Part shown: positions 8,934 to 17,134 of the stretch, piece after piece
Layout: the number at the start of each line of letters is the position of its first letter
Position numbering within the stretch: position 1 is the stretch's first letter
Assembly: GCF_024213375.1 (NCBI RefSeq)
Contig: NZ_JANAVJ010000005.1
Span: forward strand, 124,001-188,000
From: Paenibacillus sp. MZ04-78.2
GTDB lineage: Bacteria > Bacillota > Bacilli > Paenibacillales > NBRC-103111
Length of the DNA stretch: 64,000 bases
Reading direction: 5' to 3'
Position numbers and translations under genes: made by a program
The notes under the pieces: model-generated
Seen by the model: only the letters and a program-made list of their open reading frames with translations
Databases searched by the model: none
What the model was told of the DNA's origin: nothing

Positions 8934-9416
8934 ATGAAACAACTGTTTGGAAAACGCTGGGGGAACATGGTGCTGTCGATCGGTCTGTGCACGGCTTTTC
9001 TGTTCGGCAGCACGCTGGCCGCTCCGGCCACTAGTGCTTATGCGTATTCCGCAACCAAAGCGCAAAGCATTATTTCCACAGGGAAACGCTACCTGCACAC
9101 CCCTTACAAGTTCGGTGCGCCGATCGGTACGACCAAAGTATTCGACTGCTCTTCTTTCACGGCGACGATCTTCGGCAAATACGGCGTGAAGCTGCCTCGT
9201 TCGTCAGCGGCTCAATCCAAAGCCGGCAAATTTGTGCCAAGAAGCCAATTGAAGCCGGGGGACCTGGTCTTCTTCTACTCCCCGATTCATCATGTTGCGG
9301 TTTATATAGGCAACGGGAAAATTATGCACACGTACGGCAAGCCGGGCGTTACGATCTCCGATCTGAACAGCGGCTGGTGGAGCAAGCATTATACGACGGC
9401 ACGCCGCGTACTATAA
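8934..9416 (+). CDS. secreted NlpC/P60-family peptidoglycan endopeptidase
   Basis: 160 residues. A signal peptide covers about 1-37 (positively charged start, hydrophobic core, cut near TSAYA). The rest is one NlpC/P60 domain with the catalytic cysteine C72 in FDCSSF, the histidine in HHVAVYIGNG near 122 and a further polar residue near MHTYG. Such enzymes cut the gamma-D-Glu-meso-DAP bond of peptidoglycan stem peptides outside the membrane. No LysM or SH3 wall-binding domain is present, so it is a minimal enzyme. Start supported by AAGGAGG upstream. It has its own promoter and terminator. Confidence 0.9.
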   Translation: MKQLFGKRWGNMVLSIGLCTAFLFGSTLAAPATSAYAYSATKAQSIISTGKRYLHTPYKFGAPIGTTKVFDCSSFTATIFGKYGVKLPRSSAAQSKAGKFVPRSQLKPGDLVFFYSPIHHVAVYIGNGKIMHTYGKPGVTISDLNSGWWSKHYTTARRVL

Positions 9417-9436
9417 TCTCAGTCAAGTGTTTGAAC

Positions 9437-9477
9437 AAAAGCCGCTGCTCCCGGGTTTCCGGGAAGCAGCGGCTTTT
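9437..9477. terminator. bidirectional intrinsic terminator
   Basis: AAAAGCCGCTGCTCCCGG (9437-9454) pairs with CCGGGAAGCAGCGGCTTTT (9459-9477) with one bulge. A and T tails on the two sides serve both the NlpC/P60 gene and the convergent DMT transporter. Confidence 0.9.
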
Positions 9478-9483
9478 CGCGCG

Positions 9484-10401
9484 TCAGGTCATCTCTGTTC
9501 TGTCGGTCCGGGCGGCGACGGCTTCCCGGTCGTTCGAGCGGAGGAACATCCATACTCCGGACAACAGGACGAAGCCTGCGGCGGCTTGCATCCACGTGAT
9601 GCTCTCGCCAAGCAGCAGGTAGGCCAATATCGTCGCGCCCAGAGGCTCGCCGAGGACGCCCATCGATACGGATTCGGGACGCATATACTTCAACAGCCAG
9701 TTGAACAGATAGTGTCCGAACAGCGTCGGAATGACGGCCAGAAGCAGGAAAATGCCCCATTCTCGCGAGTCGTAGCCGGTAAAAGGCAATCCCGCCGCCA
9801 CATTATAAACGGCGAGCACCAGCGCGGCAATCACAAAAACAAAGAAACTGAAGACAAAGGCGGGAATGCGTTTCAGCATGCTTTTGGCCAGCAGGATTTG
9901 CACGGCCATCGCCGCCGTTCCGAGCAGGGACAGCAGGTCGCCAAACAGCGCTTCTCCGGTCAGCCCCCAATCGCCCCAACCGATCATAGCCGCGCCCAGA
10001 ATCGCAACCGCCATGCTGAGCACGGCCAGCAGATTCGTCCGTTGGCCGAGGAACAGGCACGCGCCGATCAGGACGAAAACGGGCTCCAGCGAAAGGATCG
10101 CGGTCGAGCTGGCGACCGTCGTCAGCTTGAGCGATTCCATCCAGAACAAGAAATGGAGTCCGAGCGCAAGGCCGGACCAGAACAAGCCCGCCCAGTCGCC
10201 TAAGCGCAGCTGCGCCACCTCGCGGCGGTACCGCAGCAGCCAAGGCAGCAAAATCGCCGCGGTCAGCAGCAGCCGGTACATCGCAATGACGGAAGACGAA
10301 GCATTCGACCAGCGGACAAAAATCGCTGAAAAAGAAATCGCAACGATGCCGATTACCAGCAGAAGCGGCAAAGGAACGGGAAAACGTTTCTCAGTATTCA
10401 T
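9484..10401 (-). CDS. EamA/DMT superfamily transporter
   Basis: 305 residues, nearly all in about ten hydrophobic segments arranged as two EamA repeats, typical of drug/metabolite exporters. Features include the GxG-rich start of repeat one (FSAIFVRWSNASSSVIAMYR) and the repeat-ending LEPVFVLIGACLFLGQR and LGEPLGATILAYLLLGE blocks. The substrate is unknown. I placed the start at the ATG ending at 10401, seven codons inside the longest frame, because ATGGAG then lies about 10 bases upstream. It faces the NlpC gene across a shared terminator. Confidence 0.88.
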   Translation of the reverse strand: MNTEKRFPVPLPLLLVIGIVAISFSAIFVRWSNASSSVIAMYRLLLTAAILLPWLLRYRREVAQLRLGDWAGLFWSGLALGLHFLFWMESLKLTTVASSTAILSLEPVFVLIGACLFLGQRTNLLAVLSMAVAILGAAMIGWGDWGLTGEALFGDLLSLLGTAAMAVQILLAKSMLKRIPAFVFSFFVFVIAALVLAVYNVAAGLPFTGYDSREWGIFLLLAVIPTLFGHYLFNWLLKYMRPESVSMGVLGEPLGATILAYLLLGESITWMQAAAGFVLLSGVWMFLRSNDREAVAARTDRTEMT

Positions 10402-10610
10402 CAGGCTAATTCTCCATTTCATAACGGTCGGTAAACAGGCACATTGCTCTATTATAGCATCGGATTTGCGACTCTTACAGGGCCAGAATTGAAAAAACGG
10501 GCAAAGCGTGAGAACGTCTGCAAAGTTGGACTTTTATTCCCAATTGTGATATGAAAGAATGTAGGCCGGACTTAGGAACGGACGCATCACATTAGGGGGG
10601 AATTGGAAAT

Positions 10611-11135
10611 ATGTCCCGGCGTTTTGTTATCGAGGCGGTGCTTGTGGCTGTATATGGCGAACTCATGGCGCCAAGCCGCCCGGTGGAATATTTGATTCCG
10701 TATTCGACGATATTGGAATTATACGAGATGAAGGACAGCCCTGAGCCGGTCATGCCGGACACGGAGGACGACGCTCATGTCAAAGGAAAAATTGTGGAAC
10801 TCATCGCCTTCTTCGACGACTCATTCAATAAGAAGAAGCTGGAGCGCGCGCTTGTCGCCCCATGGCGACCAAGTCCGCCGCTGCCGATCAACGAGAATGT
10901 AACGTTCACGGTCATCAATGCCGTGGATAATGCCCAATACGGGGAATCGTTCGATCCGATCGAAACCGAGGTCGTGCTGACCTCCCTGCGGGAGAAAGCG
11001 CCTATTTTGACGGACCAGCTTGAATTGATGGAGAAAATCATTCAGGCCGAGGTTCCCGTTCAAGTGTATGATGTGTATGATTTTGAATTTGCCGTCGAAG
11101 ACGGGATCACCGCAGACGATTTGATGAAGCCGTAG
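10611..11135 (+). CDS. hypothetical protein, 174 aa, probably conserved in Paenibacillaceae
   Basis: An acidic soluble protein with a hydrophobic N-terminal stretch (FVIEAVLVAVYGELMAPSRPVEYLIPYSTILELYEM). I have a vague memory that similar Paenibacillus proteins are labelled ADP-heptose synthase, but nothing in this sequence (no kinase or nucleotidyltransferase motif) supports such a function. A strong AGGGGGG site precedes the ATG and a terminator follows, so it is a single-gene unit. Confidence 0.7.
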   Translation: MSRRFVIEAVLVAVYGELMAPSRPVEYLIPYSTILELYEMKDSPEPVMPDTEDDAHVKGKIVELIAFFDDSFNKKKLERALVAPWRPSPPLPINENVTFTVINAVDNAQYGESFDPIETEVVLTSLREKAPILTDQLELMEKIIQAEVPVQVYDVYDFEFAVEDGITADDLMKP

Positions 11136-11181
11136 CTAAATGCATGCCGGAATCCCGATCAGGGAATGCCGCCGGCGACAG

Positions 11182-11212
11182 GTCAACCGGATTTGCCCGG
11201 TTGGCTTTTTTT
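11182..11212 (+). terminator. intrinsic terminator
   Basis: GTCAACCGG (11182-11190) pairs with CCGGTTGGC (11197-11205, one G-U pair) followed by seven T. Confidence 0.85.
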
Positions 11213-11288
11213 CGTTTTTTTCGCGCAGGCTGTTACAAACCGACTCCTCCGTTCGCCATAAGGGGGCAGAAGCGGCATACAGCAAAAG

Positions 11289-11317
11289 CTGAAATTTAAG
11301 TCAATCGATGATACAAT
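11289..11317 (+). promoter_or_regulatory. sigma-A-type promoter of the SDR gene
   Basis: CTGAAA (11289-11294), 17-base spacer, TACAAT (11312-11317). Transcription from here would give a leader of roughly 100 bases before the SDR start codon. Confidence 0.5.
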
Positions 11318-11340
11318 AGAAATAGGACCATAGCGAGGTT

Positions 11341-11404
11341 CCCCTTCAGGTTTACGTGCTGTTGCTGCGATGCGCATCACGGCGGGCTGGAAGGGGAGTT
11401 TTTT
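11341..11404 (+). promoter_or_regulatory. leader hairpin with T run before the SDR gene
   Basis: CCCCTTCAG (11341-11349) can pair with CTGGAAGGGG (11387-11396, one bulged base), followed two bases later by six T (11399-11404). It looks like a terminator lying inside the leader of the downstream gene, only 18 bases before its start codon. The loop of about 37 bases does not match a riboswitch I know. Confidence 0.4.
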
Positions 11405-11422
11405 GTGGAAGGAGAACCTTGA

Positions 11423-12202
11423 ATGAAAGGTTATGTTGTGACCGGCGCTTCCAAAGGGTTAGGACTGGCTTTGACCCGCCGCTTGCTCGCTGCCGGGCAC
11501 CGTGTCATCGGCATTTCACGGACCGCTGCGGATACGGCGGACGCCCGCGACCGTACGAACGGAGCTGTAGCCCGGAGGAAGGCCGAGCACTACGCATACG
11601 ATCTGAAACGCGTGGACGGGATCGAAGCACTGATCGCGACTATCGTCCGATCGCTTGAAAAGGAGCCGCTCGACGCCCTTACGCTGATCAATAACGCGGG
11701 CATGCTGGAACCGATCATGCCGCTGGAGCAGGCCGATAGCCTCACGCTGACGGAGCAGATGAACGTCAATCTTCTGGCCCCGATGCTGCTGATGTCCGCT
11801 TTTATCCGGGCGACGAAGGATTGGCCCGCCTCGACGGTCAGGACGATCGTCAATATTTCTTCCGGCGCGGGGAAAAAGCCGTATTCCGGCTGGAGCGGCT
11901 ACTGCGCCACCAAGGCCGGGCTGGATATGCTGACGCGCTGCGTCGGACTGGAGCAAGGCGACGGGCCGCAGGCGGTGAAGGTCGTCTCGATCGCGCCCGG
12001 CGTCGTGGATACGGGCATGCAGGAGCTGATCCGCGGGATGGAGCCGGACCGGTTCCCGGAGGTGGAGCGCTTTGCAGGTCTGAAGAAAACGGGCGGACTG
12101 TATACGCCGGATGAGGCGGCGGAGCGAATACTAAACGTGGTGGAGGGCGGACGGTTCGCTCAGGGAGAAGTGCTGGATATCCGCCATTTGCCGCAGGCGT
12201 AA
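11423..12202 (+). CDS. SDR-family NAD(P)-dependent oxidoreductase (YueD-like)
   Basis: 259 residues, a classical short-chain dehydrogenase. The cofactor motif TGASKGLG is at 7-14, the NNAG structural motif near 91-94, the catalytic serine in VNISSGAG near 146-150 and the YCATK catalytic Tyr-Lys pair near 159-163. The overall sequence resembles the sepiapterin reductase-like group that includes Bacillus YueD (benzil reductase), but the substrate is a guess. GGAAGGAG is well placed before the ATG. The hypothetical gene at 12230 follows closely and is probably co-transcribed. Confidence 0.88.
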   Translation: MKGYVVTGASKGLGLALTRRLLAAGHRVIGISRTAADTADARDRTNGAVARRKAEHYAYDLKRVDGIEALIATIVRSLEKEPLDALTLINNAGMLEPIMPLEQADSLTLTEQMNVNLLAPMLLMSAFIRATKDWPASTVRTIVNISSGAGKKPYSGWSGYCATKAGLDMLTRCVGLEQGDGPQAVKVVSIAPGVVDTGMQELIRGMEPDRFPEVERFAGLKKTGGLYTPDEAAERILNVVEGGRFAQGEVLDIRHLPQA

Positions 12203-12229
12203 AGCCATGCTGCGAAAGGGGAAGTTACC

Positions 12230-12808
12230 TTGTTTGACCCGACGATATTCGACAATTTAAAAGTAGTGCTCGAAGGACATTTGTACGATTTGGATGCGGA
12301 GCAAATGATCCGGGTCATCGGCCGGGAGGATTTCATCGATCTGGCCAGCATGAAACGGATATTCAGCATGCGCATCCGACGCGACGAAGGCTGCTGTCAA
12401 GCGGAAATTAGCATGACCAGCGTGTTGTCCGACTTCGCCGGGGAACGGTTCCGGCTCGTCGAAGCCGGTGAGCGACCCGGCGCCAAGCTGGCGCTCCGAC
12501 TGGAGATGCCGCTCAGCCACTGCGAGCACGCGGCGGAGCTCCACCGAGCCATGGCGGACCGATGGGCGGAGGAAGCCCGAATCCGTCACGAAAGGTCGGC
12601 GGAATTCGTTCCGGACGACGACCCAGGATGTTCGGGAGGCGAGTTTTCGGATGAAAACGGCGCTTACCGGATACATATCGAGTTTATCCGTAAAATCGAT
12701 GAAAGCCATATCGGCGATATGGAAAGCCTGCTTACCCATCTGGTCGACAGCTTGGCCGATGCGGACGAGGTTGGCGAGCGGAAGAGGAGGGGGCGCGACA
12801 GCGAATAA
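12230..12808 (+). CDS. hypothetical protein, 192 aa
   Basis: A soluble, acidic protein with alternating hydrophobic and charged segments (for example AEQMIRVIGREDFIDLASMKRIF) and a charged tail (GERKRRGRDSE). No recognised domain. It starts with TTG at 12230, supported by AAGGGGAAG about 6 bases upstream, and lies 27 bases after the SDR gene, suggesting one transcript with it. Confidence 0.7.
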   Translation: MFDPTIFDNLKVVLEGHLYDLDAEQMIRVIGREDFIDLASMKRIFSMRIRRDEGCCQAEISMTSVLSDFAGERFRLVEAGERPGAKLALRLEMPLSHCEHAAELHRAMADRWAEEARIRHERSAEFVPDDDPGCSGGEFSDENGAYRIHIEFIRKIDESHIGDMESLLTHLVDSLADADEVGERKRRGRDSE

Positions 12809-12856
12809 AAACAGCCGGAGCTCGGTATACTACAATCTGGATAAGGAGGGAAGATC

Positions 12857-13096
12857 ATGGCGAGAATTGCAGTGGAAAACAGCTTGCAGGATGTAAAGGA
12901 CGTGCTGCAGCAGAACGGGCACGAAATCGTATCCGTCGATAACGCGAATTTGCAAAATTGCGACTGCTGCGTTATTTCCGGACAGGACAAGGACGTACTG
13001 GGCATCGCGGAAACCGCAACGAAAGCTTCAGTTATCAATGCTCAAGGCATGACATCCGACCAAATTGTCGAACGAGTGAACCAAAGCTTAAGCTGA
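12857..13096 (+). CDS. YkuS family protein (UPF0180)
   Basis: 79 residues matching the small Bacillales YkuS/UPF0180 family of unknown function: MARIAVE start, the VKDVLQQNGHEIVSVD block and the CDCCVISGQDKDVLGI core with its paired cysteines. A GGAGGG site lies before the ATG. It is followed by a terminator at 13128. Confidence 0.85.
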   Translation: MARIAVENSLQDVKDVLQQNGHEIVSVDNANLQNCDCCVISGQDKDVLGIAETATKASVINAQGMTSDQIVERVNQSLS

Positions 13097-13127
13097 TTCG
13101 CCCCGCGTTCCGCCAGCCATCGGCGGA

Positions 13128-13173
13128 CATGCCGAAAGGACCGGATTCCATCGAAGCCGGTCTTTTCGGCATG
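13128..13173 (+). terminator. intrinsic terminator
   Basis: CATGCCGAAAGGACCGG (13128-13144) pairs with CCGGTCTTTTCGGCATG (13157-13173); the T run is inside the stem. Confidence 0.75.
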
Positions 13174-13577
13174 TAAAGAATAGTTTCGTGGAGCTGCAAT
13201 TGCACTATGTATGGGTGCTCGAGGTTTGCGGATATGCTGGATGTTCAGGTTGTGCGGATTCGCGAAGTAGGTGGGGCTGATCATGCATGCAGACGACAAG
13301 TGCGTGAGGCTGAAAGTATATACAGTGAAAAATAAAGGAACTGCGATGCGTTAAGCGGTACGTTGGATCGTTCGTCGGGGTTTAGAGGAAGCAGGATGAT
13401 TTGTCGGGGAGTGCTGGAAGCACGTTCTCATAGCAGTGGGAGTGCTGTTCGTTCCTGCGGCCACTTAGTGGATGGGCTTCAGGACGAGGTTTCGATGCCA
13501 GTCGGGAGCGGAACACGCCGGGTGCGAGCCTGCGAGTTGCAGGCCCAACTGTGACTCCAACTCCGGCGATGCCCGGT
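13174..13577. other. 400-base region without a gene
   Basis: Frames here on both strands are short, lack ribosome binding sites and show no family likeness. I see no repeat or hairpin that stands out. It lies between two convergent genes, so it may simply be spacer or old decayed sequence. Confidence 0.5.
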
Positions 13578-13886
13578 TTACCGTCCGGACTTTTGACGCT
13601 TCGCGATTTCTTGCGTAACGACGAAAGCCAGATCTTCGTTGCCGAACATGGACAGGACACCGAGCAGCGTATCGTCCGGCACTTCCCCGGCTTCCTCCTT
13701 CGGCACGGTGAGCTCCAGCGCTTGCTGAAGCGCGGGGTTTGCTTCCTGCTGCGGGTAGGCGCACTCATACAGCGCGACGGGATCGAGGCCGTGGTTGATG
13801 CACCACTGGGCGAACGCGAGAATCATAATATTTTCGTCCCGCTGATAATTGCGGATGACTTGCTCTTCGATTTCTTTGCGGTTCAT
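13578..13886 (-). CDS. hypothetical protein, 102 aa
   Basis: A soluble protein beginning MNRKEIEEQVIRNYQRDEN, helical by composition, with no recognised domain. The start is placed at the ATG ending at 13886 because GAAGGAG lies about 8 bases upstream on the minus strand; the frame is open 12 codons further but without a site. It is divergent from the IF-3-like gene, with 63 bases between the two start codons. Confidence 0.75.
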   Translation of the reverse strand: MNRKEIEEQVIRNYQRDENIMILAFAQWCINHGLDPVALYECAYPQQEANPALQQALELTVPKEEAGEVPDDTLLGVLSMFGNEDLAFVVTQEIAKRQKSGR

Positions 13887-13949
13887 TGAAAAATCTCCTT
13901 CTAAGCGGTAAGATGGGTTCATTATATCGAAAGTTCAGGTGGGTTCACA

Positions 13950-14429
13950 ATGATTCTTAATGAAAAAATTAAAGTGTCCGAAGTTCATTTAACTGGAGTC
14001 GACGGCGAAGATTTCGGCATCGTCCCTACGGTCGAGGCGCTGAACATGGCCCGGAAGCTCAAGGTCGACTTGGTCTGCACGTCGCTCATGAGCAGCCCGC
14101 CGCCGTGCAAGCTGGTCCGCGCTGGCGCGGCGAAACAGGAGGAGCAGCAAGCCCGCAAGCGCGAGCGGGCGCCGAAGCTGAAGGAAATTCGTCTGACGCC
14201 GCAGATCGAAGAGCACGATTACGAGACGAAGAAGCAGCAGGCGGAGCGGATTTTGAAATCCGGGGACGCCGTCCAATTTGTCGTGCGGATTCAAGGCAAG
14301 GAAGGGGCCCAAGCGAAAGCGCTGCTTGAATCGCTGCTGAACGATTTGGCCGCGAGCGGTCGCAAGAAAACGGGCATCCAGCTAAGCGGGAAGCAAGCGG
14401 CTGTTCAAGTCGATCCGTTGACCGATTAG
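13950..14429 (+). CDS. translation initiation factor IF-3 paralogue
   Basis: 159 residues with both IF-3 domains: an N-terminal NEKIKVSEVHLTGVDGEDFG to PPPCKLVRAG block (about 3-58), a charged linker, and a C-terminal KLKEIRLTPQIEEHDYETK block (about 73 onward). True infC normally sits directly before rpmI and rplT; here neither is present, so this is a second copy. Residues that are near-invariant in IF-3 have drifted: the segment after LDLV reads CTSLMSS instead of the usual EIAPNA, and the C-terminal domain lacks the usual R-rich GREMAH-like stretch (it reads QGKEGAQ). It may bind the ribosome differently or act in a special state; function is unproven. Confidence 0.8.
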   Translation: MILNEKIKVSEVHLTGVDGEDFGIVPTVEALNMARKLKVDLVCTSLMSSPPPCKLVRAGAAKQEEQQARKRERAPKLKEIRLTPQIEEHDYETKKQQAERILKSGDAVQFVVRIQGKEGAQAKALLESLLNDLAASGRKKTGIQLSGKQAAVQVDPLTD

Positions 14430-14575
14430 GGCTGCGGGAAGCTGGCCGTTCACGGTCTGGAGCAGCTTCGTGCTGTATTTCCGGTCGGTGACGGCGGCGG
14501 AACGAGGTTGCCGAGGGTGAGCCGTTGCGGCAGGCGGTATGTAGCGGTTGTGATAGGAACCCTCCTTTTTCCTGG

Positions 14576-14604
14576 TTTCCAATAACTTGAATTTCCGCTA
14601 TAAT
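14576..14604 (+). promoter_or_regulatory. sigma-A-type promoter of the small membrane protein
   Basis: TTTCCA (14576-14581), 17-base spacer, perfect TATAAT (14599-14604). Confidence 0.5.
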
Positions 14605-14657
14605 CACATTCATAGGCATTTTAAAAGATAAGGTCGATAGAAAAAGGAGCTGATCGA

Positions 14658-14801
14658 ATGATTGCAACTTTCATTTACACGATAACCAAATTTCTTTCCA
14701 TGGATTTAAACGGGACGGTTCTTCCCTTGTTAGCGGTCGTTTTCGTCTTCATTACCTTGTGTTATTTTATCGATAAAGGTATCCGCAGACAGTCCCGATA
14801 A
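14658..14801 (+). CDS. small single-pass membrane protein, 47 aa
   Basis: A short frame with an AAAAAGGAG site about 8 bases before its ATG and a consensus -10 upstream. The protein has one hydrophobic segment of about 20 residues (NGTVLPLLAVVFVFITLCYF) followed by a basic tail (DKGIRRQSR), so it would sit in the membrane with the basic end in the cytoplasm. No family recognised. Confidence 0.6.
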   Translation: MIATFIYTITKFLSMDLNGTVLPLLAVVFVFITLCYFIDKGIRRQSR

Positions 14802-14911
14802 AAACGCATCAATCATCATTCATCGGACGTGCTTGCCGGATATCCGGATGGGGAGTATAATGGATTCTTTGGTCATTCCGATGACATAGAAATAGAGAGG
14901 GAGAGAGAAAC

Positions 14912-15811
14912 GTGAATGCTGGGATCGGTTATGGGCTGCTGGCTTACCTTGCCTGGGGCCTTTTGCCGTTGTTTTGGAAAACCTTTAATTCCGTATCGTC
15001 GGGAGAAATCTTAGGTCACCGCGTTGTGTGGTCCTTCGTATTCGTTGCGCTGCTGCTGTTGATCGGCGGCCGTTGGAAGGCGCTCAAGAGCGCTTTTTCC
15101 GAGCGCAAAAATGTGTTGCCGATGGTGGTCTGCTCCCTGCTGATCAGCCTCAACTGGCTTATCTTCATCTGGGCCGTCAACCACGACCGCGTTGTCGAAA
15201 CGAGCCTGGGCTATTACATCAACCCGCTGATCAGTGTGCTGCTTGGGATCTGTTTCTTGGGCGAAAGGCTTCGCGCGGTACAATGGGCGGCCATGGCGAT
15301 TGCTACGACCGGGGTAGCCATTCTGACCTTTAGCTACGGATCGGTTCCTTGGGTATCGTTGGTTCTGGCGCTGAGCTTCGGAGTGTACGGGCTCGTCAAA
15401 AAGAAAATGCAACTCGAGCCCATGATTAGCCTCGGAGGAGAAACGATCGTCGTGCTGCCTGTGGCCGCCGTTTATTTGCTGGTTGTTGGGATGACAGGCC
15501 AATCGACGACATCGTCGTTAAGCATGGGCTACCAACTGCTGCTGGCGCTGTCGGGGGTGGCGACGGCGATGCCGCTGCTGTGGTTTGCCCAAGCGGCTCA
15601 AAGGCTGTCGCTGACGACCGTCGGATTCTTGCAATATTTGGCTCCGACCATCAGTCTCATTCTGGGTGTCGCTTTATACGACGAGCCGTTTACGACCGTG
15701 CACCTGATCGGCTTCTGTCTGATCTGGAGCGCGCTGCTGCTGTTCACGCTGAGTTCGCTGAAAGGCAGGCTCGCGATGCGTGCGACGGATACCGGAGTGC
15801 AGAAGGGATGA
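14912..15811 (+). CDS. rarD: RarD-type EamA transporter
   Basis: 299 residues in about ten membrane segments. The N-terminal block GIGYGLLAYLAWGLLPLFWK, HRVVWSF near 35, LISLNWLIFIWAVNHDRVVETSLGYYINPL (about 78-107) and the final LQYLAPTISLILG block are those of the RarD group of the DMT superfamily. RarD-type proteins are annotated as chloramphenicol-sensitive or small-molecule exporters, but the natural substrate is unknown. Starts with GTG 14912 after GAGAGGGAGAGAG. Terminator follows at 15822. Confidence 0.92.
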   Translation: MNAGIGYGLLAYLAWGLLPLFWKTFNSVSSGEILGHRVVWSFVFVALLLLIGGRWKALKSAFSERKNVLPMVVCSLLISLNWLIFIWAVNHDRVVETSLGYYINPLISVLLGICFLGERLRAVQWAAMAIATTGVAILTFSYGSVPWVSLVLALSFGVYGLVKKKMQLEPMISLGGETIVVLPVAAVYLLVVGMTGQSTTSSLSMGYQLLLALSGVATAMPLLWFAQAAQRLSLTTVGFLQYLAPTISLILGVALYDEPFTTVHLIGFCLIWSALLLFTLSSLKGRLAMRATDTGVQKG

Positions 15812-15821
15812 GCTTCATGGA

Positions 15822-15855
15822 AGCCGGTTCGACCGTTTGGTTCGGCCGGCTTTTT
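15822..15855 (+). terminator. intrinsic terminator after rarD
   Basis: AGCCGG (15822-15827) pairs with CCGGCT (15846-15851) with further partial pairing inside, followed by TTTTTG TTTTT. Confidence 0.75.
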
Positions 15856-15936
15856 GTTTTTCCTTCCGCTTGTGGCTTACAAAAGAGTAAATATTTGTTA
15901 ATATAAAGTTGATCCGAAGCGAAGGGGTGACAAGTT

Positions 15937-16836
15937 ATGGAAAGACGTCAGTTAGGAAATACGGATATGCAGGTCAGTATGCTTGGTTTCGGCGGAGCGG
16001 AGATCGGGTTTGAAGCCGCTTCCGTATCAACCGTGGAGCGGTTGCTCGATTCGGCGCTGGATGCGGGGTTGAATATTATTGATACGGCGGAATGCTATAA
16101 AGGGAGCGAGGAACTGATCGGACAAGCGGTCAGTCACCGCCGGAAGGACTATTATCTGTTCACGAAATGCGGACATGCTTCCGGCTTTGCCATTCCGGAC
16201 TGGGACCCGGATCTGCTCGTGCAAAGCATTGACCGCAGCTTGAAGCGGCTGAAGACGGATTATATCGACTTGATTCAGCTCCACAGCTGTTCGGAACAAT
16301 TATTGAAGCAAGGGGACGTCATTGAGGTGCTTCAGCGGGCGCGCGAGGCGGGAAAAGCGCGCTACATCGGCTACAGCGGCGACCGCGAGGCGGCGCTGTA
16401 TGCGATTCGTTGCGGGGCGTTCGATACGCTGCAGACGTCGGTCAATATTGCGGATCAGGAAGCCGTAGAGCTTACGATACCGGAAGCCGTTCAGCGGGGA
16501 ATGGGCGTCATTGCCAAGAGACCGCTCGCAAAGGTGGCCTGGCGGACCGGCGAGAAGCCCGTTTCGGCTTATTATGGGCCGTATTGGGAGCGGTTACAGC
16601 AGCTTCGTTACGATTTTTTGCACGGAGACTTGGAGCATTCGGTCGAAATCGCTCTGCGGTTCACCCTGAGTATTCCCGGCGTGAGTACAGCCATTGTCGG
16701 CACGGCGAAACCGGACCGCTGGGTGCGGAACGCGGAGCTGGCGAGGAAAGGCGTCCTGCCGGAAGCGCAGCTGCAATCGATTCGCAGCCGTTGGCGCGAA
16801 ATCGCGTCCGGACAGGACTGGAGGGGGCAAAGGTAA
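15937..16836 (+). CDS. aldo/keto reductase
   Basis: 299 residues, a TIM-barrel NADPH-dependent oxidoreductase. The catalytic tetrad of the family is visible: D and Y in DTAECYKG (about 49-56), K in FTKCGH near 75 and H in LIQLHS near 111. The C-terminal cofactor-binding block STAIVGTAKPDRW is near 251-263. Substrate unknown. A GAAGGGG site precedes the ATG. It ends just before a small hairpin and an AT-rich stretch with a clpP fragment. Confidence 0.88.
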   Translation: MERRQLGNTDMQVSMLGFGGAEIGFEAASVSTVERLLDSALDAGLNIIDTAECYKGSEELIGQAVSHRRKDYYLFTKCGHASGFAIPDWDPDLLVQSIDRSLKRLKTDYIDLIQLHSCSEQLLKQGDVIEVLQRAREAGKARYIGYSGDREAALYAIRCGAFDTLQTSVNIADQEAVELTIPEAVQRGMGVIAKRPLAKVAWRTGEKPVSAYYGPYWERLQQLRYDFLHGDLEHSVEIALRFTLSIPGVSTAIVGTAKPDRWVRNAELARKGVLPEAQLQSIRSRWREIASGQDWRGQR

Positions 16837-16853
16837 TACGTCAGGCATCAATG

Positions 16854-16872
16854 GCCCGCTCCGAGCGGGCTT
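16854..16872 (+). terminator. short hairpin, possible terminator
   Basis: GCCCGCT (16854-16860) pairs with AGCGGGC (16864-16870); only two T follow. Confidence 0.35.
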
Positions 16873-16879
16873 GCCTGGG

Positions 16880-17042
16880 AAATTTCGCCAGTTATTTCAG
16901 TTCCTCTTTTGCAATCTTTATTGTTCTATTAGGGATAAAACAAGTTGAATTTTCCACATCAATATTTTTTGATACATATACTTTCCATTTTTTTGAATAC
17001 CAAAATCTTTTTTTTAATTTGGTAAAAAAATTTGATACTTTT
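16880..17042. other. AT-rich stretch abutting the clpP fragment
   Basis: About 160 bases of strikingly AT-rich sequence with T- and A-runs in an otherwise GC-rich region. No gene, and no repeat boundaries that I can recognise. It probably marks decayed or inserted sequence next to the clpP remnant. Confidence 0.6.
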
Positions 17043-17134
17043 TTGGAACGCGATACCGATCGGGATTATTTTATGAATGCGCAGGAAGCCTTGGCTTACG
17101 GCTCATCGACGAAATTTTGTACCGCGACGTTTAA
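17043..17134 (+). pseudogene. clpP: fragment of a clpP gene (C-terminal end)
   Basis: The frame from 17043 reads LERDTDRDYFMNAQEALAYG, the hallmark C-terminal segment of ClpP protease. After a single-base shift near 17100 it continues LIDEILYRDV and a stop at 17132-17134, again as ClpP. The sequence before 17043 is a very AT-rich 160-base stretch that no longer reads as ClpP. So only about 30 codons survive, with one indel, of what was probably a second clpP. Its end overlaps the stop of the minus-strand cation transporter by a few bases. Confidence 0.75.
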
